Shown piece after piece: positions 1-5,578 of a stretch of 10,676 nt of DNA (its first letter is position 1; each line of letters begins with the position of its first letter). The stretch lies in assembly GCA_934663655.1 (NCBI GenBank), contig CAKUKT010000060.1, positions 1 through 10,676 on the forward strand. The letters run 5' to 3'. Position numbers and translations under genes: made by a program. The notes beneath the pieces are model-generated. The model was not told the DNA's origin and ran no database searches. It saw only the letters and a program-made list of their open reading frames with translations. Source of the stretch: an uncultured Victivallaceae bacterium (GTDB lineage: Bacteria > Verrucomicrobiota > Lentisphaeria > Victivallales > Victivallaceae).

Positions 1-70
1 TTCACTCCGTCAGGGTATATTGCGGGATGGTTCCGGCCATGGGGGCACACCGGCTCCCGCGTAAATTACT

Positions 71-985
71 TCATTTGCCGGTTCGGTGTGCGTCGAGCGT
101 CTGCTGCGCAACATCGCGCAGAAACGCCGCATCTTCCGGGGTGATTTCCTCTGGAACGAACTTGATTTCCGAAGTCGGTTTGTTGAAAAGAAACGAGTAC
201 CAGAGGCAAGCCTGCAGATATTCGCCGCGGCGGTTCAGATGGGAGGGGTCGTTGCGAAGGAGCCAGCGGGATTCTCCGCTCTTTTCGTCCCTGGTCTGGA
301 ACCAGCTCATCCCGATTACGAACGAACCTGCTTCCGAGGGAAGCGGATCGGGGTATTTAAGATTTTTCACCGCCTCCGGTGAATAAGGAACATATTTAAC
401 CGGTTGGGTTTCTCTCGCTCGCTGTACTGCCTCTCCAGTCGGGATCAGGCGTATCCCGAGCTCGGCCGCAGCTTGGTCGTAGGCTTTGACGAGCCGTTCA
501 AACATGGTCCGCTGATCAATCTTCCACGTCTGTAAGCGCGGGTCGTCGAAACGGTAGGCCCACGTCTGCTGCATCACGATTTCAGCCCCCGGAGCATGGC
601 GCTTGACATAATCCTGCAGAAGCTTTGCATAGGGATGGTAGCTCTCCGGTTGCCAGGAGAGATGGCTGGCCTGCTGGATGGTCACGAAATCCCACTTGTC
701 TGACAGCAGTTTGTCTTTCAGAGAAAACTTCTTGCTGTAGGGTTTGAATGTCGGATCTTTTTCAGATTCCTCAACCAGTTCCCAATGTTTGTTGAGCGGA
801 CATCCGCCGATACTCGCGCGATCCATGATGATTTTGTCGCCAGCCGATTCCGCCACCTGCGGGAGGTAACGGAATACACTGTCGGAAAAACTGTTGCCAA
901 TGGTAAGAACTCTTATTTCACCGGCTTTGATTCCGAAGCTGAGTGAGGATAACGCCAGAATGGAAAAAAACTGCTTTCTATGCAT
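71..985 (-). CDS. Secreted SGNH-fold hydrolase, DUF4886-like
   Basis: A 304-residue protein, probably an exported esterase or acyl-hydrolase of the SGNH/GDSL superfamily. Seen: an N-terminal stretch of about 21 residues with a short basic start and hydrophobic core ending near IKAG, consistent with a signal peptide; the block I motif GNSFS at residues 30-34, where Ser32 is the likely nucleophile; a block II-like SIGG at 58-61; an IQQAS segment at 103-107 in the place of block III; and DPSH at 246-249, the usual Asp-x-x-His dyad, followed by an HLNRRG helix start. The ATG at 985 is preceded by AGAGGTGG at good spacing. Known of the family: GNSFS plus DxxH is typical of DUF4886 proteins, which are often found near carbohydrate-active genes. 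Inferred: deacylation of a glycan or glycoconjugate in the periplasm or outside the cell. The substrate cannot be read from the sequence. The gene points away from the GntR cluster, and its leader carries an unusual repeat array. Confidence 0.85.
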   Translation of the reverse strand: MHRKQFFSILALSSLSFGIKAGEIRVLTIGNSFSDSVFRYLPQVAESAGDKIIMDRASIGGCPLNKHWELVEESEKDPTFKPYSKKFSLKDKLLSDKWDFVTIQQASHLSWQPESYHPYAKLLQDYVKRHAPGAEIVMQQTWAYRFDDPRLQTWKIDQRTMFERLVKAYDQAAAELGIRLIPTGEAVQRARETQPVKYVPYSPEAVKNLKYPDPLPSEAGSFVIGMSWFQTRDEKSGESRWLLRNDPSHLNRRGEYLQACLWYSFLFNKPTSEIKFVPEEITPEDAAFLRDVAQQTLDAHRTGK

Positions 986-998
986 CTACACCACCTCT

Positions 999-1012
999 TT
1001 GGAAATTTCCAA
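999..1012. promoter_or_regulatory. 14-bp perfect palindrome just upstream of the SGNH ribosome binding site
   Basis: TTGGAAATTTCCAA is perfectly self-complementary and ends a few bases before the AGAGGTGG of the SGNH gene. The other repeat copies carry imperfect versions at the same place (TTGAAATCTTCAG, TTGGAGATCTTCAG), so the dyad is a recurring element of the array. It could be a repressor site or a small hairpin near the ribosome binding site; both readings are inference. Confidence 0.55.
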
Positions 1013-1068
1013 TGTAAAGGGATTGCCGGAAATTACAATTCGCGCTTTCTCGGGAAATGAAAAACCAC

Positions 1069-1174
1069 CACCTCTCTGAAGATTTCAATATAAAATAAAA
1101 TGAAAAGCGGGAGATTACAAACACCTCTCTGAAGATTTCAATATAAAATAATATGAAAAGCGGGAGATTACAAA
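1069..1174. repeat. 53-bp perfect-length tandem duplication (2 copies)
   Basis: Positions 1069-1121 and 1122-1174 are the same 53-bp unit placed head to tail with one visible mismatch, an A/T difference in the A+T-rich middle. This is the youngest-looking part of the leader repeat array. Because 53 is not a multiple of 3, the two copies are read in different frames in any ORF that crosses them. Confidence 0.9.
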
Positions 1175-1349
1175 TCATACGCCGTTGAGGAATGAAAACA
1201 CCCCCCCGCTGAAGATCTCCAATGTCAAGTGACAGCAGGAAATTACACGTCGCGCGTTCCCGGATGAAATCATCTATCCGGCCGCCGGAGAGATTTTGCA
1301 TTTACAACACCTCAAAGTGAAAAAAAACGATTTTTTTTCAAAAAAACTC

Positions 1350-1378
1350 TTGACAAAAGTGGAATTATGAGACACAAT
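1350..1378 (+). promoter_or_regulatory. Sigma-70-type promoter reading toward the GntR cluster
   Basis: A consensus -35 TTGACA at 1350-1355 is followed by a 17-base spacer and CACAAT at 1373-1378 as the -10, which matches TATAAT at four of six bases. An A/T-rich stretch (1321-1349) lies directly upstream, as in promoters with an UP element. Transcription would start near 1385, inside the palindrome at 1382-1397, and would give a leader of about 630 bases before the GntR start codon. The long leader is odd; a second promoter nearer the gene cannot be excluded. Confidence 0.6.
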
Positions 1379-1381
1379 AAT

Positions 1382-1397
1382 AACTGACATGTCAGTT
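1382..1397. promoter_or_regulatory. 16-bp perfect palindrome, candidate operator copy 1
   Basis: AACTGACATGTCAGTT is perfectly self-complementary and starts three bases after the -10 of the promoter at 1350-1378, so a bound protein would cover the transcription start. Its 14-base core CTGACATGTCAGTT recurs at 1809-1822. FadR-type GntR repressors bind short dyads of about this size, and the nearest downstream gene is such a regulator, so autorepression is the simplest inference. Confidence 0.6.
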
Positions 1398-1500
1398 TGG
1401 TGTGAAGCTTTACTCTTCTCCGGGTAACGGAGGGCAGAAAATCTGGCTTTCGTCGCGCACACATTGAAACTCGGCGGCGAGGCGAACCCGAAGTTGCGAC

Positions 1501-1532
1501 TTCGGACCGGCTGCCGGTGGCCCCGGCGGGGT
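1501..1532. repeat. GC-rich 32-bp hairpin repeat, copy 1 (REP-like)
   Basis: This 32-bp element is identical to the one at 1619-1650. It can fold into short competing hairpins: ACCGG-CTG-CCGGT at 1506-1518 and CCCC-GGC-GGGG at 1521-1531. It starts TTCGGACCGG and ends GGCGGGGT. Length, GC content, dyad symmetry and intergenic position resemble repetitive extragenic palindromes. Whether it recurs genome-wide cannot be seen here. Confidence 0.6.
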
Positions 1533-1588
1533 TGGGTGAGACGCCCCGGACGGGGAAGCGCGAAGCGGAACTGCGCTACGGCCATTTG

Positions 1589-1675
1589 ATGCGAATGGCT
1601 GAACCGGAAAGGAAAAGTTTCGGACCGGCTGCCGGTGGCCCCGGCGGGGTATTTGAAGTGATGTTGAAAAGGTGA
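1589..1675 (+). other. Doubtful small ORF in the GntR leader (28 codons)
   Basis: An ATG at 1589 (alternative ATG at 1595) opens a short frame, MRMAEPERK..., that runs through the second GC-rich repeat and ends at TGA 1673-1675. The same frame is open upstream to 1406 but has no ATG there. The peptide is Gly/Pro/Ala-rich because it reads the hairpin repeat. No clear ribosome binding site is seen. It may be chance openness of GC-rich DNA or a leader peptide. Confidence 0.12.
1619..1650. repeat. GC-rich 32-bp hairpin repeat, copy 2 (REP-like)
   Basis: An exact second copy of the element at 1501-1532, in the same orientation and 118 bases further on. The flanking sequences differ. The offset is not a multiple of 3, so the identity is at DNA level and not a repeated peptide. 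The dyads are at 1624-1636 and 1639-1649. Confidence 0.6.
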
Positions 1676-1677
1676 CC

Positions 1678-1812
1678 ATGGCGGACGTTGGAGTGTATGG
1701 GAAGGTCGGGAGGAAATTCCCGGCGGAAGCGGCAGCGCAGGAAAGAGTTTATTTTCCGGCGGCGCGGATGGTTGCGGTGGCGAGCGCATTTTTTTTTGAC
1801 GATATTTCCTGA
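1678..1812 (+). other. Possible small ORF in the GntR leader (44 codons)
   Basis: An ATG at 1678, preceded by AAAAGGTGACC (AGGTG at about five bases), opens a 44-residue frame starting MADVGVYGKVGRK and ending in FFFDDIS at TGA 1810-1812. It begins two bases after the stop of the doubtful ORF at 1589-1675 and ends inside the second palindrome. It has a usable ribosome binding site and a fairly balanced composition, but no recognised family, and the poly-T tract near its end encodes the Phe run. It is a weak candidate for a leader peptide. Confidence 0.2.
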
Positions 1813-1822
1813 CATGTCAGTT
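1809..1822. promoter_or_regulatory. Candidate operator copy 2 (12-bp palindrome within a 14-bp repeat)
   Basis: CTGACATGTCAGTT repeats the core of the site at 1384-1397 exactly; the perfect dyad is CTGACATGTCAG at 1809-1820. It lies eight bases after a TTGACG (1796-1801) that could serve as a -35, although no good -10 follows. Two identical dyads about 425 bases apart upstream of one regulator gene suggest paired operators, possibly with looping, or duplication of the site. Confidence 0.55.
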
Positions 1823-2013
1823 GCGTGTTCCGCCTGCCGTCTGGAATCGCCCGCTATCGGAACTTCGGCGACACCGAACTCGGAATGTCGAACCGCCGAT
1901 CGAGGCGATGGCGGTTACGGCAAAGCCCGTCAGAGGCAAACGGAAAGGGGAGGCCGCAATGTCGGAATCAGATTGCAGATACTGAAAAACTGACTAAAGA
2001 GGTCGGAGTTATA

Positions 2014-2733
2014 ATGGTTGACGACAAACGCAAGGAAAATGAACTGGCGACAATCGCGCTGAGAGCGATCATGCAGATGTTGTATCGCCGGGAAATTACT
2101 CCGGGCATGGTGCTTTCGCAGCGCAAACTTGCAGCTCAGCTCGGCATGAGTTACCAGCCGGTCAGCATTGCCCTCAAACGTCTGGAGTTTGAGGGGATCA
2201 TCATCTCCCGGGCCCGCAGCGGTTCCCAGGTAGCCCTGCTGGGACTGCATGACTACTGGGAGGTCATTCAGGAACGGATCTCCATCGAACAGCGGGCGAT
2301 TCAGCTCGCCTGCCGGTATGCTTCCGATGAGGAACTTAAATCATTGATTCCGCTTGCCGATGCTGCGGATGTGATCAATGAGGATCCGGTATACCTCAAT
2401 AATGATGACCGGTTTCACCGGGCATTGACCAGTTGGTCGCATTCCCAGCTCCTGACCAGGACGATGACTGAAATCAGTTTCTTCCGGATCAAGGGATTGT
2501 TGTGTCCGGACTGGGGAAATTCCGGAGTTTTGACCATACCGCCAAATGAATTGCCGACCGGCACTCCTTATCCCAAGTTCGGCCACATGGCGCTGCTTGA
2601 ACTGATACTGGAGCGGGATGAGGATGCCGCCATGGCCAGACTTGATTGTCATATTTGTCCTCTGGAGGTTTATCCGTTGATTTTTCCAGAAGGACGCAGG
2701 GATGGTATCCAATTGCCCCTTGTCGCCGGGTAG
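2014..2733 (+). CDS. GntR-family transcriptional regulator, FadR/FCD type
   Basis: A 239-residue DNA-binding regulator. Seen: a winged helix-turn-helix at about residues 10-77 with the family pattern [19 protein letters not shown] (28-46), then [13 protein letters not shown] (49-61) and the wing [10 protein letters not shown]; next an all-helical C-terminal FCD-like domain. Candidate metal or ligand residues are Asp131/Asp132 and His135 (DDRFHR), His191 ([10 protein letters not shown]) and His213 (CHI). Length is normal for the FadR subfamily. The ATG at 2014 is chosen because GGTCGGAG sits five bases upstream and the winged domain begins just after it; the frame stays open to 1825 but those codons read as Arg-rich non-family sequence. 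Known: such proteins are usually ligand-responsive repressors of catabolic genes, sensing small carboxylates or sugar acids. It is 23 bases before the pseudopilin gene on the same strand. Autoregulation through the TGACATGTCA dyads is inferred. Confidence 0.9.
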   Translation: MVDDKRKENELATIALRAIMQMLYRREITPGMVLSQRKLAAQLGMSYQPVSIALKRLEFEGIIISRARSGSQVALLGLHDYWEVIQERISIEQRAIQLACRYASDEELKSLIPLADAADVINEDPVYLNNDDRFHRALTSWSHSQLLTRTMTEISFFRIKGLLCPDWGNSGVLTIPPNELPTGTPYPKFGHMALLELILERDEDAAMARLDCHICPLEVYPLIFPEGRRDGIQLPLVAG

Positions 2734-2756
2734 TATCAATATCAAGGAGATGTGAA

Positions 2757-3575
2757 ATGAGAAAACATGGTTTCCCGATTTATCGTCATGAGTTCACGCT
2801 GATCGAACTGCTGGTGGTGATCGCGATCATCGCGATTCTCGCCGCGATGCTGATGCCCGCGCTCTCCAAAGCGCGCGATGCGGCCAAAAATGCGAACTGC
2901 ATTTCCAACCAGAAACAGTATGTTCAGCAGATGCAACTTTACGCCGCCGACAATGCCGGAATGTACATCCTGCGCAATGAAGCCCTGAGCCCCAAGGACA
3001 ACAAGAATATCTACGTGGCCGCGGACTGGCTCTGCGATCTCGGATACGGTAGTCTCGGTTCCAAAGTGTACTGCTGCCCGTTGCGACCGGGCCAGACCTG
3101 GGCCAGCGCCGATGACCGGGTGCGTCAGTATTTTACCTACGGGATATACTGTCTGTTTCAGGGGGGAGCCGGTACCAACACCGAATTTAAAGACAACATC
3201 TATCATGGCCGGCTGCTGGCGGCCAATGCGCCCGGCAACAATCCCAAGTATCGCTGTCTGGCCGCGAAGCGGGTCAAGAACGCCTCGGCAACCATGTACA
3301 CTGCCGACAGTTTCATGCAGGCTTACCTTGATACCTACAAGAATCTGCAAGGTTACATTCTGGCGATGTCCGGTGGAGGTTCCATGAGTTTCCGGCATGG
3401 CGACCGCGCCAATCTCAGCTTCATCGATGGACACGTGCAGTCGGTAACCATCGGTGAAATGGTCGCGCTGGCCCAGTCAGCTCCGGAGGACTATGCGCTG
3501 GAATCGAGCCGCAATTTCATTCACGTCTACAATGACAGCCAGCCCTACATCACCACCGTCTACCTTCGCAAATAA
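2757..3575 (+). CDS. Pseudopilin-like protein with prepilin N-terminus and H-X9-DG motif
   Basis: A 272-residue secreted or membrane-anchored protein. Seen: a short basic leader ([12 protein letters not shown]), then the type IV pilin/pseudopilin signature [16 protein letters not shown] at residues 13-28 with Glu at mature position 5, a helix continuing to about residue 55, a cysteine-bearing segment VYCCP (104-108), and the C-terminal H-X9-DG motif from His214 to Asp224-Gly225 (FIDGHV). The ATG at 2757 has AAGGAG seven bases upstream; the longer open frame overlaps the GntR end and is not needed. Known: proteins with this pairing are greatly expanded in Planctomycetota, Verrucomicrobiota and Lentisphaerota; their function is mostly unknown and they probably depend on a type II-like secretion machine. 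Odd: the residue before the cleavage point is Glu12, not the canonical Gly. The position between regulator and sialidase suggests a co-expressed surface component. Confidence 0.9.
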   Translation: MRKHGFPIYRHEFTLIELLVVIAIIAILAAMLMPALSKARDAAKNANCISNQKQYVQQMQLYAADNAGMYILRNEALSPKDNKNIYVAADWLCDLGYGSLGSKVYCCPLRPGQTWASADDRVRQYFTYGIYCLFQGGAGTNTEFKDNIYHGRLLAANAPGNNPKYRCLAAKRVKNASATMYTADSFMQAYLDTYKNLQGYILAMSGGGSMSFRHGDRANLSFIDGHVQSVTIGEMVALAQSAPEDYALESSRNFIHVYNDSQPYITTVYLRK

Positions 3576-3616
3576 TTCATCATTCCTTTTATAAACAACA
3601 AGTAGGGAAAAACAGC

Positions 3617-5308
3617 ATGAAATTAAACTGTATCGCATCACTTCTCGGAGCTGGAAGCGCGTTGGCTTTTTCTGCCGCCGCTGTCGATGCGACCCCGCTC
3701 AACGGCGGTAAGATCACCCCGCTCGAACTCAACGTGGTTGAAACCTCTCCGGATCATCTGAATTTTTGTTTTGCCAAACGTTTTTCCGATGGTTCGATCC
3801 AGCTCAACCATTCCACCGGCATTCATACCGTGACGGAACGGGGATGCACCGACATTTCCACCGACAACGGCAAAACCTGGAAAAAGGCCCCCGGCATACT
3901 CGGCGGCATCAACAGCTTCGAAAATTCCTCCGGGCAGAAGATGCAGATCAGCTGCTGGGATATCAAGCCCTCTGCCCGACACACTATTGAAGTCAGGACC
4001 TTCGATGATCAGAGCGGGACAATTTCCTCCTCCAATTGCGAAATCGAACTTCCCTATTCAACCCAGTTTCTGCTGCACCGCGATGTGATCCGCACCCGGG
4101 ACAACCGGCTGCTGGCCACCTCCTACGGTACGCGGGAAGGGGACAAGAATTACCACCTCGACCTGATCGAATCCACCGATGACGGCAAGAGCTGGCATTT
4201 CCTCACCACCATTGTCGACGACAAGGAGGCGCGTTATCCGGAAGGGCCGTGCGAATCGACCCTCGTTGAACTCGCCGACGGCACGCTCCTTACGATCTAC
4301 CGGGTGGCGGGTAATATGCCTTCGCAGCAGTGCCGTTCGACCGACGGCGGCAAGAGCTGGAGTGCTCCCGAGCCCTCGGTTGATTTCGGCGCTTCGCCGC
4401 ATGCTTGCCTTCTTTCCGACGGTACCCTCGCGGTTGTGACCGGTCGTCCCGGACTTTTCCTTTTCCTCGACTTCACCGGCACCGGACGGGAATATCAACG
4501 GTATCAGATCTACAACAACTCCACCAGCAGCTATGCTTCGGTATTTGAAAGCGCGCCGGGAGTGCTCTCGGTGGTTTACGATGAGAGCAATTTCGGTTCT
4601 TCGCGCGGCCCCAGTCCGTTTGCCCGGATCGTGATGGCCAGCTTCAAGGTGGAAAAGGGCGATTTCAAACTTGCGTCCGGTGATCCGCGTGCCGAAAAAT
4701 ACAATGTCTTCTACTCGCCGATCGATCGTCAGCTGCCGGAGGAGTTGAAGATTGCGGTTTCCTATTATTATCAGCCGAAGTCGGCGGGCGGGCCGACCTG
4801 GGTGGAGGTGGTGGATATTCCGGAGCGCCCCCATCCGGTGTTGCGGATCTATTCGTACGGTGACGCAAACGTGGCACCGTCTTCCCAGTGGAGCAATTAC
4901 CGTTCGACGCTGGTGCCCGACGGGGTGAAGAAGCTGGAGATCGGCTTTGAGTTCCGGCTCGGCGAAGCTGATTTGAAAACCCCGCAGTTCATGGTTTCCG
5001 GCGCCGTTGATCAGAATGGCGGCGGACGCTGCTTCGGTTACGCCACCTTTGCTGTGGACGGCATCCACTACCTGAGCGAAGGCAAGGATCTGGTCGCCCC
5101 GATGGATCTCGGCACCACCAACTTCCACGCCTTCCGGATGGAAATCGACGGTGAGAACAAAGTTTGGAAACTTTATCGTCAGGGCGAAGCAAAACCGATC
5201 TTGAGTGCCAAAACCACTCCGACCGAGACCGCCGGCATCAGCTGGGGCGACGGCAGCGGCGGCGTTTTCGGTTCCGCCGACCTCTCTTACATCGGCTGGA
5301 AGTACTGA
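3617..5308 (+). CDS. Secreted sialidase-like (BNR/Asp-box) protein with C-terminal beta-sandwich region
   Basis: A 563-residue exported protein, probably an exo-glycosidase of the sialidase superfamily. Seen: a signal peptide of about 22-25 residues (MKLNCIASLLGAGSALAFSA, Ala-rich end); three Asp-boxes, STDNGKTW (81-88), STDDGKSW (186-193) and STDGGKSW (241-248); and the blade motif EGPCESTLVELADGTLL at 209-225, which resembles the central sialidase segment with a candidate acidic residue (Glu209 or Glu213). The beta-propeller seems to end near 355. Residues about 360-563 are beta-rich and read like a concanavalin-type or laminin-G-like sandwich. No FRIP/YRIP motif is evident, so true sialidase activity is uncertain; another exo-glycosidase or a glycan-binding propeller is possible. 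The start has AGTAGGGA about ten bases upstream. It is 41 bases after the pseudopilin gene and is the last gene before the terminator. Confidence 0.85.
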   Translation: MKLNCIASLLGAGSALAFSAAAVDATPLNGGKITPLELNVVETSPDHLNFCFAKRFSDGSIQLNHSTGIHTVTERGCTDISTDNGKTWKKAPGILGGINSFENSSGQKMQISCWDIKPSARHTIEVRTFDDQSGTISSSNCEIELPYSTQFLLHRDVIRTRDNRLLATSYGTREGDKNYHLDLIESTDDGKSWHFLTTIVDDKEARYPEGPCESTLVELADGTLLTIYRVAGNMPSQQCRSTDGGKSWSAPEPSVDFGASPHACLLSDGTLAVVTGRPGLFLFLDFTGTGREYQRYQIYNNSTSSYASVFESAPGVLSVVYDESNFGSSRGPSPFARIVMASFKVEKGDFKLASGDPRAEKYNVFYSPIDRQLPEELKIAVSYYYQPKSAGGPTWVEVVDIPERPHPVLRIYSYGDANVAPSSQWSNYRSTLVPDGVKKLEIGFEFRLGEADLKTPQFMVSGAVDQNGGGRCFGYATFAVDGIHYLSEGKDLVAPMDLGTTNFHAFRMEIDGENKVWKLYRQGEAKPILSAKTTPTETAGISWGDGSGGVFGSADLSYIGWKY

Positions 5309-5334
5309 ACACCGATTCTCCCGCACCACATTCC

Positions 5335-5353
5335 GGAGGAGGATTTCCCCTCC
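5335..5353 (+). other. Small hairpin after the sialidase gene
   Basis: GGAGG (5335-5339) pairs with CCTCC (5349-5353) around a nine-base loop. It is the first of three successive hairpins in the 270-base gap between the sialidase and AraC genes. It has no T-tract of its own; it could protect the mRNA 3' end. Confidence 0.35.
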
Positions 5354-5388
5354 TTCGGTTCGGGAGCGAAATCAGATTCCGGGGACGA

Positions 5389-5412
5389 GGCAAATCTCCT
5401 GCTGGATTTGCC
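5389..5412 (+). other. Stem-loop upstream of the terminator
   Basis: GGCAAATC (5389-5396) pairs perfectly with GATTTGCC (5405-5412) around an eight-base loop. It lies 11 bases before the terminator stem. With no T-tract it is more likely an RNA-stabilising or accessory structure than a terminator. Confidence 0.5.
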
Positions 5413-5423
5413 GCTCCCCATTT

Positions 5424-5458
5424 GCGGCTGCGGATTCATTCCGGCAGCCGCATTTTTT
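5424..5458 (+). terminator. Intrinsic terminator of the GntR-pseudopilin-sialidase cluster
   Basis: GCGGCTGC (5424-5431) pairs perfectly with GCAGCCGC (5444-5451) around a 12-base loop that can add a few inner pairs. An A and six T residues follow directly (5452-5458). This is a textbook Rho-independent terminator, 116 bases after the sialidase stop codon. A nine-base G run follows at once. Confidence 0.85.
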
Positions 5459-5533
5459 GGGGGGGGGAGGGGAAGGGCGTCTCCCGGCAGCTCCGGAGAG
5501 GAAGACGGTTTTCCTTTCATGCCTTGAATAATC

Positions 5534-5570
5534 TCATCTTGAGTATATCGTTATAAACGAGATGATCATC
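5534..5570 (+). promoter_or_regulatory. Palindrome-rich region upstream of the AraC gene
   Basis: Within 37 bases just before the AraC start lie an inverted repeat TCATCT (5534-5539)/AGATGA (5560-5565), the dyad CGTT-ATA-AACG (5549-5559) and the perfect palindrome GATGATCATC (5561-5570). A TTGAAT at 5524-5529 and A/T-rich TATATC (5544-5549) or TTATAA (5551-5556) are possible promoter parts, but their spacings (14 or 21) are not ideal. An autoregulatory site is likely but not proven. Confidence 0.4.
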
Positions 5571-5578
5571 GGACTGCA

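Larger units (their letters stand above)
993..1316 (-). repeat. Array of degenerate leader-like repeats upstream of the SGNH gene
   Basis: Read on the minus strand, a core of the form TGTAATYTCC, then a T-rich stretch, then ATTGRAAATYTTCAG and GAGGTG recurs. Cores start near 1249, 1172, 1119 and 1038 (minus-strand reading), and a further GAGGTGTTGTAA fragment lies at 1304-1314. The last copy supplies the GAGGTGG ribosome binding site of the SGNH gene itself. Two core lengths exist: 39 bases for the outer copies and 44 for the inner ones. Spacings of the GAAG landmark are about 77, 53 and 80 bases, so the copies fall in different reading frames, which argues against a repetitive protein. The region is A+T-rich. 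Possible roles are multiplied operator sites, repeated translation-initiation leaders or replication-slippage expansion of one leader. I cannot tell which. Confidence 0.75.

Noticed and set aside
1..70. A further minus-strand gene beginning or ending in the first 70 bases
   Set aside because: A GTG near 49 with GGGAG upstream stays open to the edge, and an ATG frame gives only 12 codons. Neither is long enough to support a gene call.
1201..1207. Seven-C run in the repeat array as a contingency (phase-variation) tract
   Set aside because: It lies in a degenerate repeat copy outside any supported coding region, and its length is modest.
993..1316. CRISPR array
   Set aside because: The repeats are degenerate, of two core lengths, unequally spaced (about 77, 53 and 80 bases), and two copies abut with no spacer. 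No cas gene is in the window.
1274..1789. Minus-strand 171-codon open frame opposite the GntR leader
   Set aside because: It is rich in Pro, Arg and Ser, reads through both GC-rich hairpin repeats in different frames and through the poly-T tracts, and shows no domain. Several frames are open here on both strands, as expected of GC-rich non-coding DNA.
1825..2013. N-terminal extension of the GntR protein to an upstream ATG
   Set aside because: The added 63 residues are Arg-rich and unlike the family, while the ATG at 2014 has a good ribosome binding site and starts just before the winged-helix domain.
4058..5329. Minus-strand 423-codon open frame opposite the sialidase gene
   Set aside because: It lies antisense to a gene with a signal peptide and clear Asp-boxes; it is a codon-bias shadow with no recognisable domain.
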